From NCBI GenBank assembly GCA_029945445.1, contig JAQSCO010000014.1, positions 97,755-161,754 on the forward strand: a stretch of DNA of 64,000 nt, read 5' to 3'. Numbering within the stretch: the stretch's first letter is position 1; each line of letters starts with the position of its first letter. The position numbers and the translations under genes are program-made. Below the pieces are notes generated by a model. The model did not search any database. It was not told the DNA's origin and saw nothing but the letters and a program-made list of their open reading frames with translations. This DNA comes from Lacunisphaera sp. GTDB lineage: Bacteria > Verrucomicrobiota > Verrucomicrobiia > Opitutales > Opitutaceae. Positions 53,234 to 62,583 of the stretch are shown in pieces.

Positions 53234-55525
53234 GTGAAACACTTCCGTCCCGTGGTGAACGATTTATCCGCCGTCGCATTGTTGCTGGTGAATGCCCTCG
53301 TGGTGGCGGTGGCCGCCTGGTTGCTCGTGGCCGGGACGGTGGGCGAATGGCGCAGCTGCCTCGAGCCGGTGCTGGCGTGGGGCTTGGCGTGCATGGCCCT
53401 CGTGGCCGGCGCCGGCAGCCTGCTCGGGATTGTCGGCTGGCTGGGACCGGGAGGATTTTTCGCACTGCATGCGGCGATTCTAGCGGGGCTGGGCTGGTTA
53501 CAGCGCGGGCGCTGGCCGGCCGCTCGTGAAGCGCTCGTAAATGTTTTCCAGGGGTGGCGGGAGTTTTTTTCCCGGCGGGATGCAGCGGCGATCCTGGGCG
53601 CGGTGAACCTGCTGGTCTGGCTCGGGCTGGCGGCGTTGGCGGCGCTGGCGCATCCGGTGGTCTATGATGCACTGACCTACCGGTTGTCGCGCATCGCGCT
53701 CTGGCTGCAGGACGGCCGCATCGCGCATTATGCCACGGATGACGCGCGCCTGAACTACATGCCCGTGGTGCCGGACCTGATGATGGCTTGGCTGCTGGAT
53801 GTTTTTCCGGAGGGTTACCGGCTGACCGGACTCGCGCAGGCGGCCGGCGGTGCGCTGCTGCTGCTCGCGACGGCGGGGCTGGGCCGGCTGACGGGACTCG
53901 GCCGCGCCGCGGCACTGGGGGCCGCGGCGCTGTTGTTTGGCATGACCAATGTCGCGACGCAGTTCACCTCCGTGCACACCGATCTGTTCACGGCGGGGGT
54001 GCTGGCCGCGGCCATCTGCCTGTGGCTCGCCGCGCTGCGGCGCGGACAGGGCTCCCTCTGGGGCGGAGTCGGCGCGGGGCTGGCACTGGGCTCGAAGGGG
54101 ACCGTCTTCTATTTCGCTCCTGGCGCGCTGCTGTGGGTCGTGGTGCTGGCGTGGTGGCATCCGCTCCCTTGGGCGGCCTGGCGCCGCACGCTCCTCGCGG
54201 GCCTGGTCGCGGTCGCGGTGTTCGCCGGCCCGGGCTTCTGGCGGAATGGGCGGAGCTACGGCGGCCTTCTCGGGCCCGCCGACATGGTGGAACTGCACCA
54301 CGGCGGAAAAATTTCCGCGCGCGGGCACCTGGACAAGCTGCGGCTGAACCTCGCGACCTTCACGGCACAACTGTTCGATCCCAACGCCGAGCCGTGGTGG
54401 TGGCAAAAGGCGGCGAGCGCGGCCCAGCGGGCGTTGGCGGACCGCCTGCCCGCGGACGATCCCTACATCTTCCAGAATTTCTCCCGCCGGGAGTGGATGC
54501 ACACCATTGCCGGGCTCACCAGTCCCGACGCCGATGTGGCCTCCTGCGGGCTGCTGCTCCCGCTGTTCTTTGCGGCGGGCCTCGCGACCGCGCTCGCGCG
54601 CCGCCGGGACGCGGCCGACGGGCTGGTGCTGCTGTGGGGCGGTGGCCTCGGGCTGTTCGTGCTTTGCCTGAACGGCATGGTGCAATGGCACCCCTATATT
54701 CTCCGCTTCCTGGCCCTGGGCGCGCCTTGGCTGGCGGTGGGGGCGGCGTGGTGGATGGAAAATCTGCCCCGCGGGCTGCGCCGCGCGGCGTGGGCCCTGG
54801 CCGCGCTCACAACCGTGGCCGCGTTCGGGCCGGCCGTGATGCGGACTTATCAATCCGGCTGGCCGGCCGTGGTGCAACCGGCGCGGGGCACCAGCTATTT
54901 TGTCTACGGGCAATGGCGGGCCTGGAGCGCGGGCCTGGAGCCGGCCGGATTGCCGCGCACGGTGGCGCTGCCCATTAACCGGCCGCTCGCGGCCTTCTGC
55001 CGGATTGAGGGCGGCGGTCCGGTGCGGTTGGCGCATGAGCCGGCGCGCACCTCCGGCACGGCGGAGGAATTTCTGCAAGGCCAGACGGGCTGGGTCATTG
55101 TTCAGGCCGACCGCTTTCTCGGGCGGGAGGGCCGCGTGCAGGGACGGACCTGGCTGTATTTCGGGCAGGACGGCCGCAGTCCCTACAGCCTCGCGGCCTA
55201 CCGCCGGCTGGCGCCGGGCGAGGAACCGGAGGCGATGCTCTATCGCGCGCTGCGCACGGTCCAGCCGCACGGTGTCACCGATGATCTGCTCGTGCGGAGC
55301 TGGTCCGGCGTCGCGCGCCTGCGCCTGCGCAATGCCTCCGCCGCGGCGTGGAATTTCAGCGTGCTGGCCGCGGACGACCGGTCGGAGGGCCCGCTTGCGG
55401 CGGGCGAGACGCGCGAGGTAACCCTGCGGATTCCGGCGGAGCAGGTCGCCCAGGTGCTGGTGGTCCTGGCCCGGCCGGACCCGGCGACGGCCGCCGCGGC
55501 GCCCACGGTGGAGCTCCGGCCGTGA
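53234..55525 (+). CDS. Large polytopic GT-C-like glycosyltransferase
   Basis: A 763-residue protein from a GTG start. It has about 12 helices up to residue 560, then a soluble C-terminal 200 residues of mainly beta character. HPVVYDALTYRLSRIALWLQ is the acidic loop, with YDALTY like the YDALxYH of other bacterial GT-C proteins. TNVATQFTSVHTDLFTAGVL and LALGSKGTVFYFAPGALLW are typical of that group. GT39-like activity is inferred only. It is followed 61 bases later by a methyltransferase. Confidence 0.7.
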   Translation: MKHFRPVVNDLSAVALLLVNALVVAVAAWLLVAGTVGEWRSCLEPVLAWGLACMALVAGAGSLLGIVGWLGPGGFFALHAAILAGLGWLQRGRWPAAREALVNVFQGWREFFSRRDAAAILGAVNLLVWLGLAALAALAHPVVYDALTYRLSRIALWLQDGRIAHYATDDARLNYMPVVPDLMMAWLLDVFPEGYRLTGLAQAAGGALLLLATAGLGRLTGLGRAAALGAAALLFGMTNVATQFTSVHTDLFTAGVLAAAICLWLAALRRGQGSLWGGVGAGLALGSKGTVFYFAPGALLWVVVLAWWHPLPWAAWRRTLLAGLVAVAVFAGPGFWRNGRSYGGLLGPADMVELHHGGKISARGHLDKLRLNLATFTAQLFDPNAEPWWWQKAASAAQRALADRLPADDPYIFQNFSRREWMHTIAGLTSPDADVASCGLLLPLFFAAGLATALARRRDAADGLVLLWGGGLGLFVLCLNGMVQWHPYILRFLALGAPWLAVGAAWWMENLPRGLRRAAWALAALTTVAAFGPAVMRTYQSGWPAVVQPARGTSYFVYGQWRAWSAGLEPAGLPRTVALPINRPLAAFCRIEGGGPVRLAHEPARTSGTAEEFLQGQTGWVIVQADRFLGREGRVQGRTWLYFGQDGRSPYSLAAYRRLAPGEEPEAMLYRALRTVQPHGVTDDLLVRSWSGVARLRLRNASAAAWNFSVLAADDRSEGPLAAGETREVTLRIPAEQVAQVLVVLARPDPATAAAAPTVELRP

Positions 55526-55586
55526 AGATTCCCGGGTGAGTTTGCCTTGCTGCACCCGGGGCCGTCATCTCACATGGGCGCGACAC

Positions 55587-56330
55587 ATGAATGCCAGTGA
55601 ATATTCCAACCTGGACCGCGTGGAGCGCACGCACTGGTATTACGCCGGCAAGCGCGTGTTGGTGCGCGCCTGGATCGAGCGCGCCGCCGGGCTGACGCGC
55701 GCGAGCCTCCTGCTGGATTGCGGCGCGGGCACGGGGTTGTTCGCGGAAGGCATGCGCGATCACTGTGGCGTTCGCGTGCTCGATGACCACGCCGAGTCGC
55801 TCGCCATTTTACGGACCCGCTTCGCCGCCACGGAGATCATCGAGGGCACGGCGACGAAGATCCCACTGCCCGCGGCCGCGGTGGATTGCGTCACGGTGCT
55901 GGATGTCCTCGAGCACATCGAGGACCACCAGGCGGCCGTGCGCGAGATCCACCGGGTGCTGCGCCCGGGCGGCTGCGTGGTGGCGACGGTGCCGGCCATG
56001 ATGACGCTGTGGGGTTACTGGGACACGGCGCTGCATCACTTCCGCCGGTATACGGCGCCGGAGCTGCAGGCGCTTTTTCCGGACGCGGACTGGGAGATGG
56101 TCCACCTCAACTACACCAACGTCGTCGTGTTCCCGGCCGTCTGGCTCGTGCGGCGCTGGCAACGCTGGCGCGATTCGGGCGCCAGCAGCCGGATGGAGGA
56201 CAAGGTTCCGCCGGCCTGGCTGAACGGGTTTCTACAGCGGCTTTTTGTCCGCTTCGGCCTGATGCGCGGCGTGCGGTTTCCGTTCGGCGTGAGCCTGCTG
56301 CTCGTCGCACGGAAGCGGGTCAGTCCGTGA
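55587..56330 (+). CDS. Class I SAM-dependent methyltransferase
   Basis: A 247-residue methyltransferase. The SAM-binding motif I is LLLDCGAGTGLFAEGM, and VDCVTVLDVLEHIEDHQAAV is the post-II block. VLRPGGCVVATVPAMMTLWG completes a UbiE/Methyltransf_11 pattern. Relatives in glycan clusters methylate sugars or are membrane-associated partners of GT2 enzymes. The ATG at 55587 (MNASEYSNLDRVERTHWYYA) matches the family better than the upstream start. Its 3' end overlaps the convergent gene by 11 bases. Confidence 0.87.
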   Translation: MNASEYSNLDRVERTHWYYAGKRVLVRAWIERAAGLTRASLLLDCGAGTGLFAEGMRDHCGVRVLDDHAESLAILRTRFAATEIIEGTATKIPLPAAAVDCVTVLDVLEHIEDHQAAVREIHRVLRPGGCVVATVPAMMTLWGYWDTALHHFRRYTAPELQALFPDADWEMVHLNYTNVVVFPAVWLVRRWQRWRDSGASSRMEDKVPPAWLNGFLQRLFVRFGLMRGVRFPFGVSLLLVARKRVSP

Positions 56331-58518
56331 AGCGCGCCTCGGCGAGCACCGCGCCGCCGGCATCGCGCACGTAGATCACCGCGTTTTTCCGGTCGAACAT
56401 CAGTTGCTGCGTCAGCGGCAGACTCAGGCGCACCACCGGCGGCAGCGGATGGTCCCAGGCGGAAACGATGGGAACGGTCACGGCGAGATCGCGCAGATCC
56501 AGCGCGGTGGCCGACAGCGAGCCGGTGGATTTGTCCCAGTGCGCGAGGATGGACGGGACCGGGTCGAGCGTCGCAAGCTCGATTCGGGCGATGCGGCCGC
56601 GGGCCGGCAGGGTGACGATGAGCTCCAGCTTGACGGGCGGTTCGCCGGGCCGCGGGTAGGCGAGTTGCAGCTGCTCGGCGGTGCCCAGCGGCACGATCAC
56701 CCGGTCGCGCCGGACCCAGAACTCGTATTGCTCCAGGCTGAAGGCCCGGGCGAAATTTGCCAGCAGGTAGGTCTTGAGCGGGCTTTCGACGGAGAAGTTG
56801 TTTTCCGCGAGAAAATTCAGCAGGCCGCGCTGCACGATCAGCACGGGGTGTTCGCTGCGGTCGAGGGCGGCCGAGATTTCCTCCTGCTGGGCCTTGGTCA
56901 GCAGCGAGAACCAGTGCGTCGTGTTCGCCAGCGTGGGCGCGGGCAACCCGGTCCAGCCATGGAAGCTGTTCAGGCCGGGCAGGGTGAAAAGCATGTCGCC
57001 CTGAGCCGAGGCGTTCGCGGAGATCACCCGCAGGGTGCTGGCGAAATTCTCCGGCAGCCGCAGGTCGGCCGCGCCGGGCAACTGCAACGGCCGGCTCTCC
57101 GCGTAACGGTTCCAGCCGAGGGAGACCAGGCGCCCCGTGACGCCTACCGCCAAGCCCAGGGCCACGAGGCCCAGGATGGCGGCCAGGTCGGCGCGCCCGC
57201 GCGCCGCGATGAAGCGCTGCGTGTCGTGCAGCCCCAGCGCGAGCAACGGCACGATGAGAAAGGTGCCCCACGCCACCTGGCTGCCCGCGACGGGGAAGGC
57301 GTGCAGATATTGGAGGACCAGCAGCAGGCCGAGCCACGTCGTGGCACTCGGGATGTGGTTCGCCTTTCCGGCCGGGGCGAGACGTAGCGCGAAAATCCAC
57401 GCCAGCGGCACGGCGAAGGACATCGTGAACTTGTAGGCGGAGAACGACAGGCACTCCAGGCACGCGAGACTATAGATGAGGATCAGTGCCAGACGCAGGG
57501 CGATGAGCAGCCAGTTCAAGCGCGGGCCGAGGCCGTTCCCGACCAGGGCGGCCAGCAGCAGCGAAACACCGCCCGCCAGCGCGGCGCCTGGCAGCCAGAC
57601 TGGGGCAAAATGGTAGACGCCCGGATGACGCAGCGGGCCGAGCAGAACGCCCTCGAGCAGTTCGCGCAGCGGCGTGCCGCGCAGGCAGACGACGGCGACG
57701 ATCACCGCGCCGAGCGACGCGAGCGCTCCCGCGCCCCACCACGCATCGCGCCAGGCAGTCAGCGGCTGGCGGTCGCGCCACGCGACGCCGAGCATGCCGA
57801 GGCTGGCGACGGCTGAGAGCTCCGCGAAATTCCGGCCCCAAACGCCGCCGAGCTGCGCCCGCATCAGGACGAGCGGCAGCAGGACCAACAGCGCCAGGCC
57901 GAGCAGCGTCAGCCGGCGCGCCGGTGCGGCCGGCTTCAGGTTCGCGGCGAACCAGACACCGGCGGCGGCGAGGAAAAAAACGCCGACGTTCACCTTGGTG
58001 AGCAGCAGCGCGGCGCCGACCAGCCCGGCGGTCACCGCGAGGCCACGCATCGACTGGCTTTCGATCTGCCGCGCGCCCAGCCACGCGGCGAGGGTGACCA
58101 AGGCGACGATCAGTCCGCCGGGGTGCATCGGCTCGCTCACCATGAGCCAGAGGTGGAAAAAAGTCAGCCCGAGCGCGAAGGCCGCCAGCGCGGCGTCGCG
58201 GGTCTGCCGCCACACGAGCTGCGCCGCGCCGCCCGCGGCGAGCAGCCAGCACCCGAGCGTGCAGAGCCGCCCGGTGGTGCTGGTGAATTCGTAGCCGAGC
58301 ACGCGGTGGAGCGCGTCGTGCAGCACGTAGAAGAACGGGCCGTATTGGCTGTAGACCTTGGCGTAGAGTCCGCCGTGCGCGGAATAATTCGCCAGCGAGA
58401 TGAGGACGTAGCCCTCGTCGTCGTAGGCCATGAACACCGTGAACAGCAGCCAGTAGCCGGTCACCGCCAGCAGCGCGGTGGCGGCGAACAGGGCGGGGAG
58501 GCTGAGCCGTCTAACCAA
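56320..58518 (-). CDS. Large polytopic GT-C-like membrane protein
   Basis: A 732-residue protein with about 13 helices and a soluble C-terminal 230 residues. TVFMAYDDEGYVLISLANYS has an acidic loop after helix 1, and VYSQYGPFFYVLHDALHRVL follows. SEPMHPGGLIVAL and LLLTKVNVGVFFLAAAG are in the core. It uses a TTG start inside the preceding GT2 gene (8-base overlap), so translation may be coupled. Its stop region overlaps the methyltransferase gene on the other strand. Confidence 0.7.
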   Translation of the reverse strand: MVRRLSLPALFAATALLAVTGYWLLFTVFMAYDDEGYVLISLANYSAHGGLYAKVYSQYGPFFYVLHDALHRVLGYEFTSTTGRLCTLGCWLLAAGGAAQLVWRQTRDAALAAFALGLTFFHLWLMVSEPMHPGGLIVALVTLAAWLGARQIESQSMRGLAVTAGLVGAALLLTKVNVGVFFLAAAGVWFAANLKPAAPARRLTLLGLALLVLLPLVLMRAQLGGVWGRNFAELSAVASLGMLGVAWRDRQPLTAWRDAWWGAGALASLGAVIVAVVCLRGTPLRELLEGVLLGPLRHPGVYHFAPVWLPGAALAGGVSLLLAALVGNGLGPRLNWLLIALRLALILIYSLACLECLSFSAYKFTMSFAVPLAWIFALRLAPAGKANHIPSATTWLGLLLVLQYLHAFPVAGSQVAWGTFLIVPLLALGLHDTQRFIAARGRADLAAILGLVALGLAVGVTGRLVSLGWNRYAESRPLQLPGAADLRLPENFASTLRVISANASAQGDMLFTLPGLNSFHGWTGLPAPTLANTTHWFSLLTKAQQEEISAALDRSEHPVLIVQRGLLNFLAENNFSVESPLKTYLLANFARAFSLEQYEFWVRRDRVIVPLGTAEQLQLAYPRPGEPPVKLELIVTLPARGRIARIELATLDPVPSILAHWDKSTGSLSATALDLRDLAVTVPIVSAWDHPLPPVVRLSLPLTQQLMFDRKNAVIYVRDAGGAVLAEARFTD

Positions 58519-59449
58519 GGCCGGTCTTGCGTTTGATGAGGTAGGCCGGGCGCTTCTTCACCTCGTCGTACACGCGCGCCAGGTATTCGCCGAGCACCCC
58601 GATGCCGATCAGCTGCACGCCGCCGAGGAACAGCACCAGCGTGACCAGCGTGGTGAAGCCGGTCACCGCGATCTCGAGGCCAAGCAGGCGGCGGACGACA
58701 TAGAAAGTGCCGAGCACGAAGCCAAAGCCGCTCACGATCAAACCGGTGTAGGTGAGCAGACGGAGCGGCAGGTAGGAAAAGCTGAACACCCCGTCGAAGG
58801 CGTAGCGCACCAGCCGCAGGAAGGTCTGCTGCGGCTGGCCGGCCGCGCGCTCCTGCCGGTCGTAGCTGATCTCCGCGGTGCGGAAGCCCACCCACGCGCG
58901 CAGGCCGGGGAAGAAGCGGTTGCGCTCCGGCATGGCGTTGAGCGCGTCGACCGCGGCGCGCGCCATCAGGCCGAACGTGCCGGTATTCGACTCGATCGGG
59001 TGGTCCGAGATGCGGCTGAAAAAACTGTGGAAGACGTCCATGCCGAGGCGGCGCGCGCCCGTCTCGACGCGCGACCGGCGCACGGCCAGCACGACCGCGG
59101 CGCCGGCCTGCCATGCCGCGACCAGTTCCGGGATGCATTCGGGCGGGTCCTGCAGGTCGGCGTCCATCGTGATGATCGCCTCGCCACTCGCGTGCGCGAG
59201 CCCGGCGGCGAGCGCGGCCTGGAAGCCGAAGTTGCGGCTGAACTCGATGAACGCGAAGCGCGGATCGCGCACGACGTGGGCGCGGATCAGCTGCACTGAC
59301 CTGTCGCGGCTGCCGTCATCCACCAGCAGCGCGCCCCAGCGCACCGCGGGGTTCGCGTCGAACACCGCCGTCAGCCGCACGAGCAGCTCGGGCAGCACGA
59401 GCTCCTCGTTGAAGATCGGGACGACGACGGTGACGGCGGGCGCGCTCAT
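58511..59449 (-). CDS. GT2 polyprenyl-phosphate glycosyltransferase (GtrB/DPM-like)
   Basis: A 312-residue enzyme with a GT-A domain and two C-terminal helices. TVVVPIFNEELVLPELLVRL and LLVDDGSRDRSV open it; the DxD motif is AIITMDADLQDPPECIP. FIEFSRNFGFQAALAAGLAH is typical of GtrB/ArnC. The helices (about 230-255 and 262-290) end with GVLGEYLARVYDEVKKRP, a signature of this group. It would make undecaprenyl-phosphate sugar for the GT-C transferases. ATG 59449 is chosen; one 15 bases upstream is possible. Confidence 0.92.
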   Translation of the reverse strand: MSAPAVTVVVPIFNEELVLPELLVRLTAVFDANPAVRWGALLVDDGSRDRSVQLIRAHVVRDPRFAFIEFSRNFGFQAALAAGLAHASGEAIITMDADLQDPPECIPELVAAWQAGAAVVLAVRRSRVETGARRLGMDVFHSFFSRISDHPIESNTGTFGLMARAAVDALNAMPERNRFFPGLRAWVGFRTAEISYDRQERAAGQPQQTFLRLVRYAFDGVFSFSYLPLRLLTYTGLIVSGFGFVLGTFYVVRRLLGLEIAVTGFTTLVTLVLFLGGVQLIGIGVLGEYLARVYDEVKKRPAYLIKRKTGLG

Positions 59450-59506
59450 TGGACGGCCCATTGAGCATGGCGGAATGCGCGATGGCGAAGTCAAAAAAGA
59501 GCTAGT

Positions 59507-61120
59507 TTATTTCGGCCAGTCGGCGGTCCGGCGGCGGAAGACGTAGAACTCGGCGTCGAACACCAGCCAGTTGCGCCCGGGCAGGAAATTGAGCGCGTCA
59601 ATCTCCGCCCGCTGGTCCCAGTGGCCGACGCCTACGTAGGCGTTGAGGATGCCACTGTTGAGCAGGTTCTGGCTTTCGATCTCATACGGTCGCAGCACGA
59701 GCCAGTCGGGCTGCAGCGTCGTGATGATGCGGGCGTAGCCGCCGGGCCCGCTGCGCACGATGCGCGAGACTTCCGGCGCGCAGAGCCCGGGAAAATCGAG
59801 GATCTTCAGCTGGCTGTAATAGCCGATGTAGCCGATCGGCTCGAGGAAAACGCGGTCGGTGGGCCGGGCGTGTTCCTTCAGCCACAAGCCGATCTGCTGG
59901 CGGCCGCCTTCCTCGATGATCCGCTGTTGCTGCCGTGCGGCGTAGGTCTGGGCCACGGTCACGAGCAGGCACCCGCCGGCGATGATCGCGGCGAGGAGGC
60001 ACAGGCCGCGGGCGCCCGCCGCCGGCAGCCGGTCCACCATCGCCCGGCCGCCGCCGGCGAGGGCCAGCGCCCCAAGCAAAGTCCAGGGCGCGAAATACCA
60101 CGGGTAGGGCATGATTTGGTGGAAATAAATCCCGCCGAGCAGCACCGTGAGCGAAGCGGCGCGCGCCGGGCGTGGCACGAACGGCACCAGCCAGAGAAAG
60201 GCGGCGATGCGCGCCAGCACGCGACCCGCGATCAGCAAGGGCAGGGGCCAGCCGGTGGTCGTGGCGTAGATGGGCGTGAACAGTCCGTCGAGCGCCGTGT
60301 TCTGGACGAGAATGCCAAACGGTGCGGCCAGGATGCGGCCGATGTTCAGGCCGCCGGGCGTGAGCGCCGATTTTGCGATGATCGTCTGGGGCACGGGTGA
60401 GCCGTAGTATTGCCACGCCCACAAAATCCACGGCAGGTAAAGCGCGGCGCCGAGCAGCAGCGCGCCGCCAAGCCGCAGCCACCAGGTGCGCGCGCTGTCC
60501 ACGGTGTCCGTCCGCGGGCGAAAAAGCCACCACGCGCCGGTCATCGCGCCGGCCAGCACAAAGGCGTCGGGTCGCGTCCACATGAGCCCGGCGTAAGCCA
60601 GCGCCAGCCCGCGCCAGCGCAGTCCGCCGGGGCGCGTCAGTTCGTGCCAGGTGAGGGCGGCGAAGAAAACCAGCAGCCCGGTTTCCATGCCGTTGGCGGA
60701 AAAGGCGACGACCTTGGCCTCGAACAGGCCGAGGCACAGGGCGAACCAGAGCGTGGTGCGTTTCCAGCCGTGGTCGCGCGCGTGGTTCGCCACCAGCAGG
60801 GCGGTGCCGGCGAGGGCGAGGGCGCTGACGATCCGGAGAAACCAGAGGGCGCCGCCGTCGCTGCCGGTGAACACATAGCCGAGCGCCGGCAGCAACACGC
60901 CGAGCGGCGAGGTGAAGGTGTGGACCGCCTCGCCGACCTGGTAGACGAGCCCGTGGCCCCCGGCCAGGTGCCGGCTGCTCCGGTAGGTGATGAAGTAGTC
61001 TTCCCATACCTCCCGGCTCGCGAGCGCGAACAACAGCGGGGCGGCCAGCGCGCCGAGGGCCGCCGCGGCCCACGTGCGGCGCCCGATGACGGGTGGCGGC
61101 ACGGGCGGGACGGCGTTCAT
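59507..61120 (-). CDS. GT-C-like glycosyltransferase, paralogue of 44382-45962
   Basis: A 537-residue polytopic protein. [20 protein letters not shown] and [16 protein letters not shown] form the acidic loop region. [23 protein letters not shown] and [20 protein letters not shown] then CAPEV recur in the protein at 44382-45962. Its ATG (61120) overlaps the stop of the upstream GT2 gene as ATGA. The two paralogues lie 14 kb apart on opposite strands. Confidence 0.78.
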   Translation of the reverse strand: MNAVPPVPPPVIGRRTWAAAALGALAAPLLFALASREVWEDYFITYRSSRHLAGGHGLVYQVGEAVHTFTSPLGVLLPALGYVFTGSDGGALWFLRIVSALALAGTALLVANHARDHGWKRTTLWFALCLGLFEAKVVAFSANGMETGLLVFFAALTWHELTRPGGLRWRGLALAYAGLMWTRPDAFVLAGAMTGAWWLFRPRTDTVDSARTWWLRLGGALLLGAALYLPWILWAWQYYGSPVPQTIIAKSALTPGGLNIGRILAAPFGILVQNTALDGLFTPIYATTTGWPLPLLIAGRVLARIAAFLWLVPFVPRPARAASLTVLLGGIYFHQIMPYPWYFAPWTLLGALALAGGGRAMVDRLPAAGARGLCLLAAIIAGGCLLVTVAQTYAARQQQRIIEEGGRQQIGLWLKEHARPTDRVFLEPIGYIGYYSQLKILDFPGLCAPEVSRIVRSGPGGYARIITTLQPDWLVLRPYEIESQNLLNSGILNAYVGVGHWDQRAEIDALNFLPGRNWLVFDAEFYVFRRRTADWPK

Positions 61121-61809
61121 CGAAACAGGTTGTATTTCACGATGGCGTAGAGCGCCCGGAAGCCGTCGCGCCAGCCGATCTTCTTGCCCTCGGCGTAGGT
61201 GCGCCCGTAGTAGGAGATGCCGACCTCGTAGATGCGGCACTCCTTCAGCGCGGCGACCTTCGCCGTGATCTCCGGCTCGAAGCCGAAACGGTTTTCCTCG
61301 ATCTTGATCTGCGCGAGCACCTCGCGGCGGAACAGCTTGTAGCAGGTTTCCATGTCCGTGAGGTTGATGCCGGTGAACATGTTCGAGAGCAGGGTGAGGA
61401 AGCGGTTGCCCACCATGTGCCAGAAATAGACCACGCGGTGCGCTTCGGCGCCCATGAACCGCGAGCCGAAGACCACGTCGGCCTTGCCGTCGAGGATCGG
61501 CTTGAGCAACCGCGGATATTCCTGCGGGTCGTATTCGAGGTCCGCGTCCTGCACGATGACGGCGTCGCCGGTCGCCGCGGCGAAACCCGTGCGCAACGCC
61601 GCGCCCTTGCCCTGGTTCACGTCGTGGTAGATGATCCGCGTGACCAGCGGCTCGATCTCGCCCTTCAGGATGTCGCGCGTGCCGTCGCTGGAGCAGTCGT
61701 CCACGACGATGATCTCCTTGTCCGCCACCGGCGCGGCGCGGACGGCGTCTACGATGCTGCGGATGGTTTTGCGCTCGTTGTAGCAGGGGATGACGATCGA
61801 AAGTTTCAT
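61117..61809 (-). CDS. GT2 family glycosyltransferase
   Basis: A 230-residue GT-A enzyme. [35 protein letters not shown] and [20 protein letters not shown] give an intact DxD site. [13 protein letters not shown] and [20 protein letters not shown] are typical of the dolichol-phosphate-type branch without a membrane tail. ATG 61809 is chosen because MKLSIVIP is the usual start. It heads the minus-strand run through 56320 and diverges from the VTT protein. Confidence 0.92.
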   Translation of the reverse strand: MKLSIVIPCYNERKTIRSIVDAVRAAPVADKEIIVVDDCSSDGTRDILKGEIEPLVTRIIYHDVNQGKGAALRTGFAAATGDAVIVQDADLEYDPQEYPRLLKPILDGKADVVFGSRFMGAEAHRVVYFWHMVGNRFLTLLSNMFTGINLTDMETCYKLFRREVLAQIKIEENRFGFEPEITAKVAALKECRIYEVGISYYGRTYAEGKKIGWRDGFRALYAIVKYNLFR

Positions 61810-61914
61810 GCGGGGATCGGCCGCCACGCTAGCGGCGCCCCCCGGCTAGGAAAGCCTTTTCAGCCCCGCGCCTCCGCCCTTGACGGCGGCGAAGCGCCCC
61901 CCGCATCGTGGGGC

Positions 61915-62583
61915 GTGGAAAACCGCCCGTCGCCGCTGAAACTCATCGCCTTGCTCGTCCTCGCGCTTGCCGGAGCCGGCGCGGGATTCTGGTGGTTAAA
62001 AATCCATGATTTCAGCGTACGCGTCTCGATCGACGAGGGCGTCAATCTGCTGCGCGACGCCGGGCCGCTGGTGTTCTTCACCGCCATGGCGGTGCTGCCG
62101 GCCGTCGGGGCGCCGATGAGTTTTTTCTACCTGACGGCGGGCTCGGCGTTCACCGCGCAGCTGGGCCTGGCCGGTGTGCTGGTCGGCGCAGGCCTGGCGA
62201 TCGTCGTGAACCTGACGCTGACCTACTGGCTGGCGCGCTACGGCCTGCGGCCTTGGCTGGAGCGGATGATCAGCCGCTCCAAATATAAGATCCCCGTTGT
62301 GGCCGCGGAAGAACAGGCGGAAATCACGGTGCTGCTGCGCATCACCCCCGGCCCCCCGTATTTCCTGCAAAGCTATCTGCTCGGCCTCGCCGAAGTGCGC
62401 TTCGGCACCTACCTGTGGATCTCCTGGGTTATTTCCATCGTCTACGGCACTGGTTTCATCATCTTCGGTGACGCCATCCTGCACGGCAAGGGCAAGGTCG
62501 CCTTCCTTGGGCTGAGCATGCTCGTGGCGGTGGCCCTCGGCGTCCACCTGCTGCGCAAGCATTATGGCAAAAAAGGAACCTGA
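61915..62583 (+). CDS. TVP38/TMEM64 (VTT, DedA-like) membrane protein
   Basis: A 222-residue polytopic protein, starting at GTG. FTAMAVLPAVGAPMSFFYLT and AGSAFTAQLGLAGVLVGAGL form the first re-entrant region of the VTT domain. LLRITPGPPYFLQSYLLGLA is the second. Members of this superfamily include flippases for lipid carriers such as undecaprenyl phosphate, which would suit the adjacent glycan locus; that link is inference. It overlaps xseA by 20 bases. The long upstream frame is antisense to the GT2 gene and rejected. Confidence 0.8.
   Translation: MENRPSPLKLIALLVLALAGAGAGFWWLKIHDFSVRVSIDEGVNLLRDAGPLVFFTAMAVLPAVGAPMSFFYLTAGSAFTAQLGLAGVLVGAGLAIVVNLTLTYWLARYGLRPWLERMISRSKYKIPVVAAEEQAEITVLLRITPGPPYFLQSYLLGLAEVRFGTYLWISWVISIVYGTGFIIFGDAILHGKGKVAFLGLSMLVAVALGVHLLRKHYGKKGT

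Noticed and set aside
61093..61914. A 274-residue extension of the VTT membrane protein
   Set aside because: It lies antisense to the GT2 gene at 61117-61809 and has no membrane or family character.
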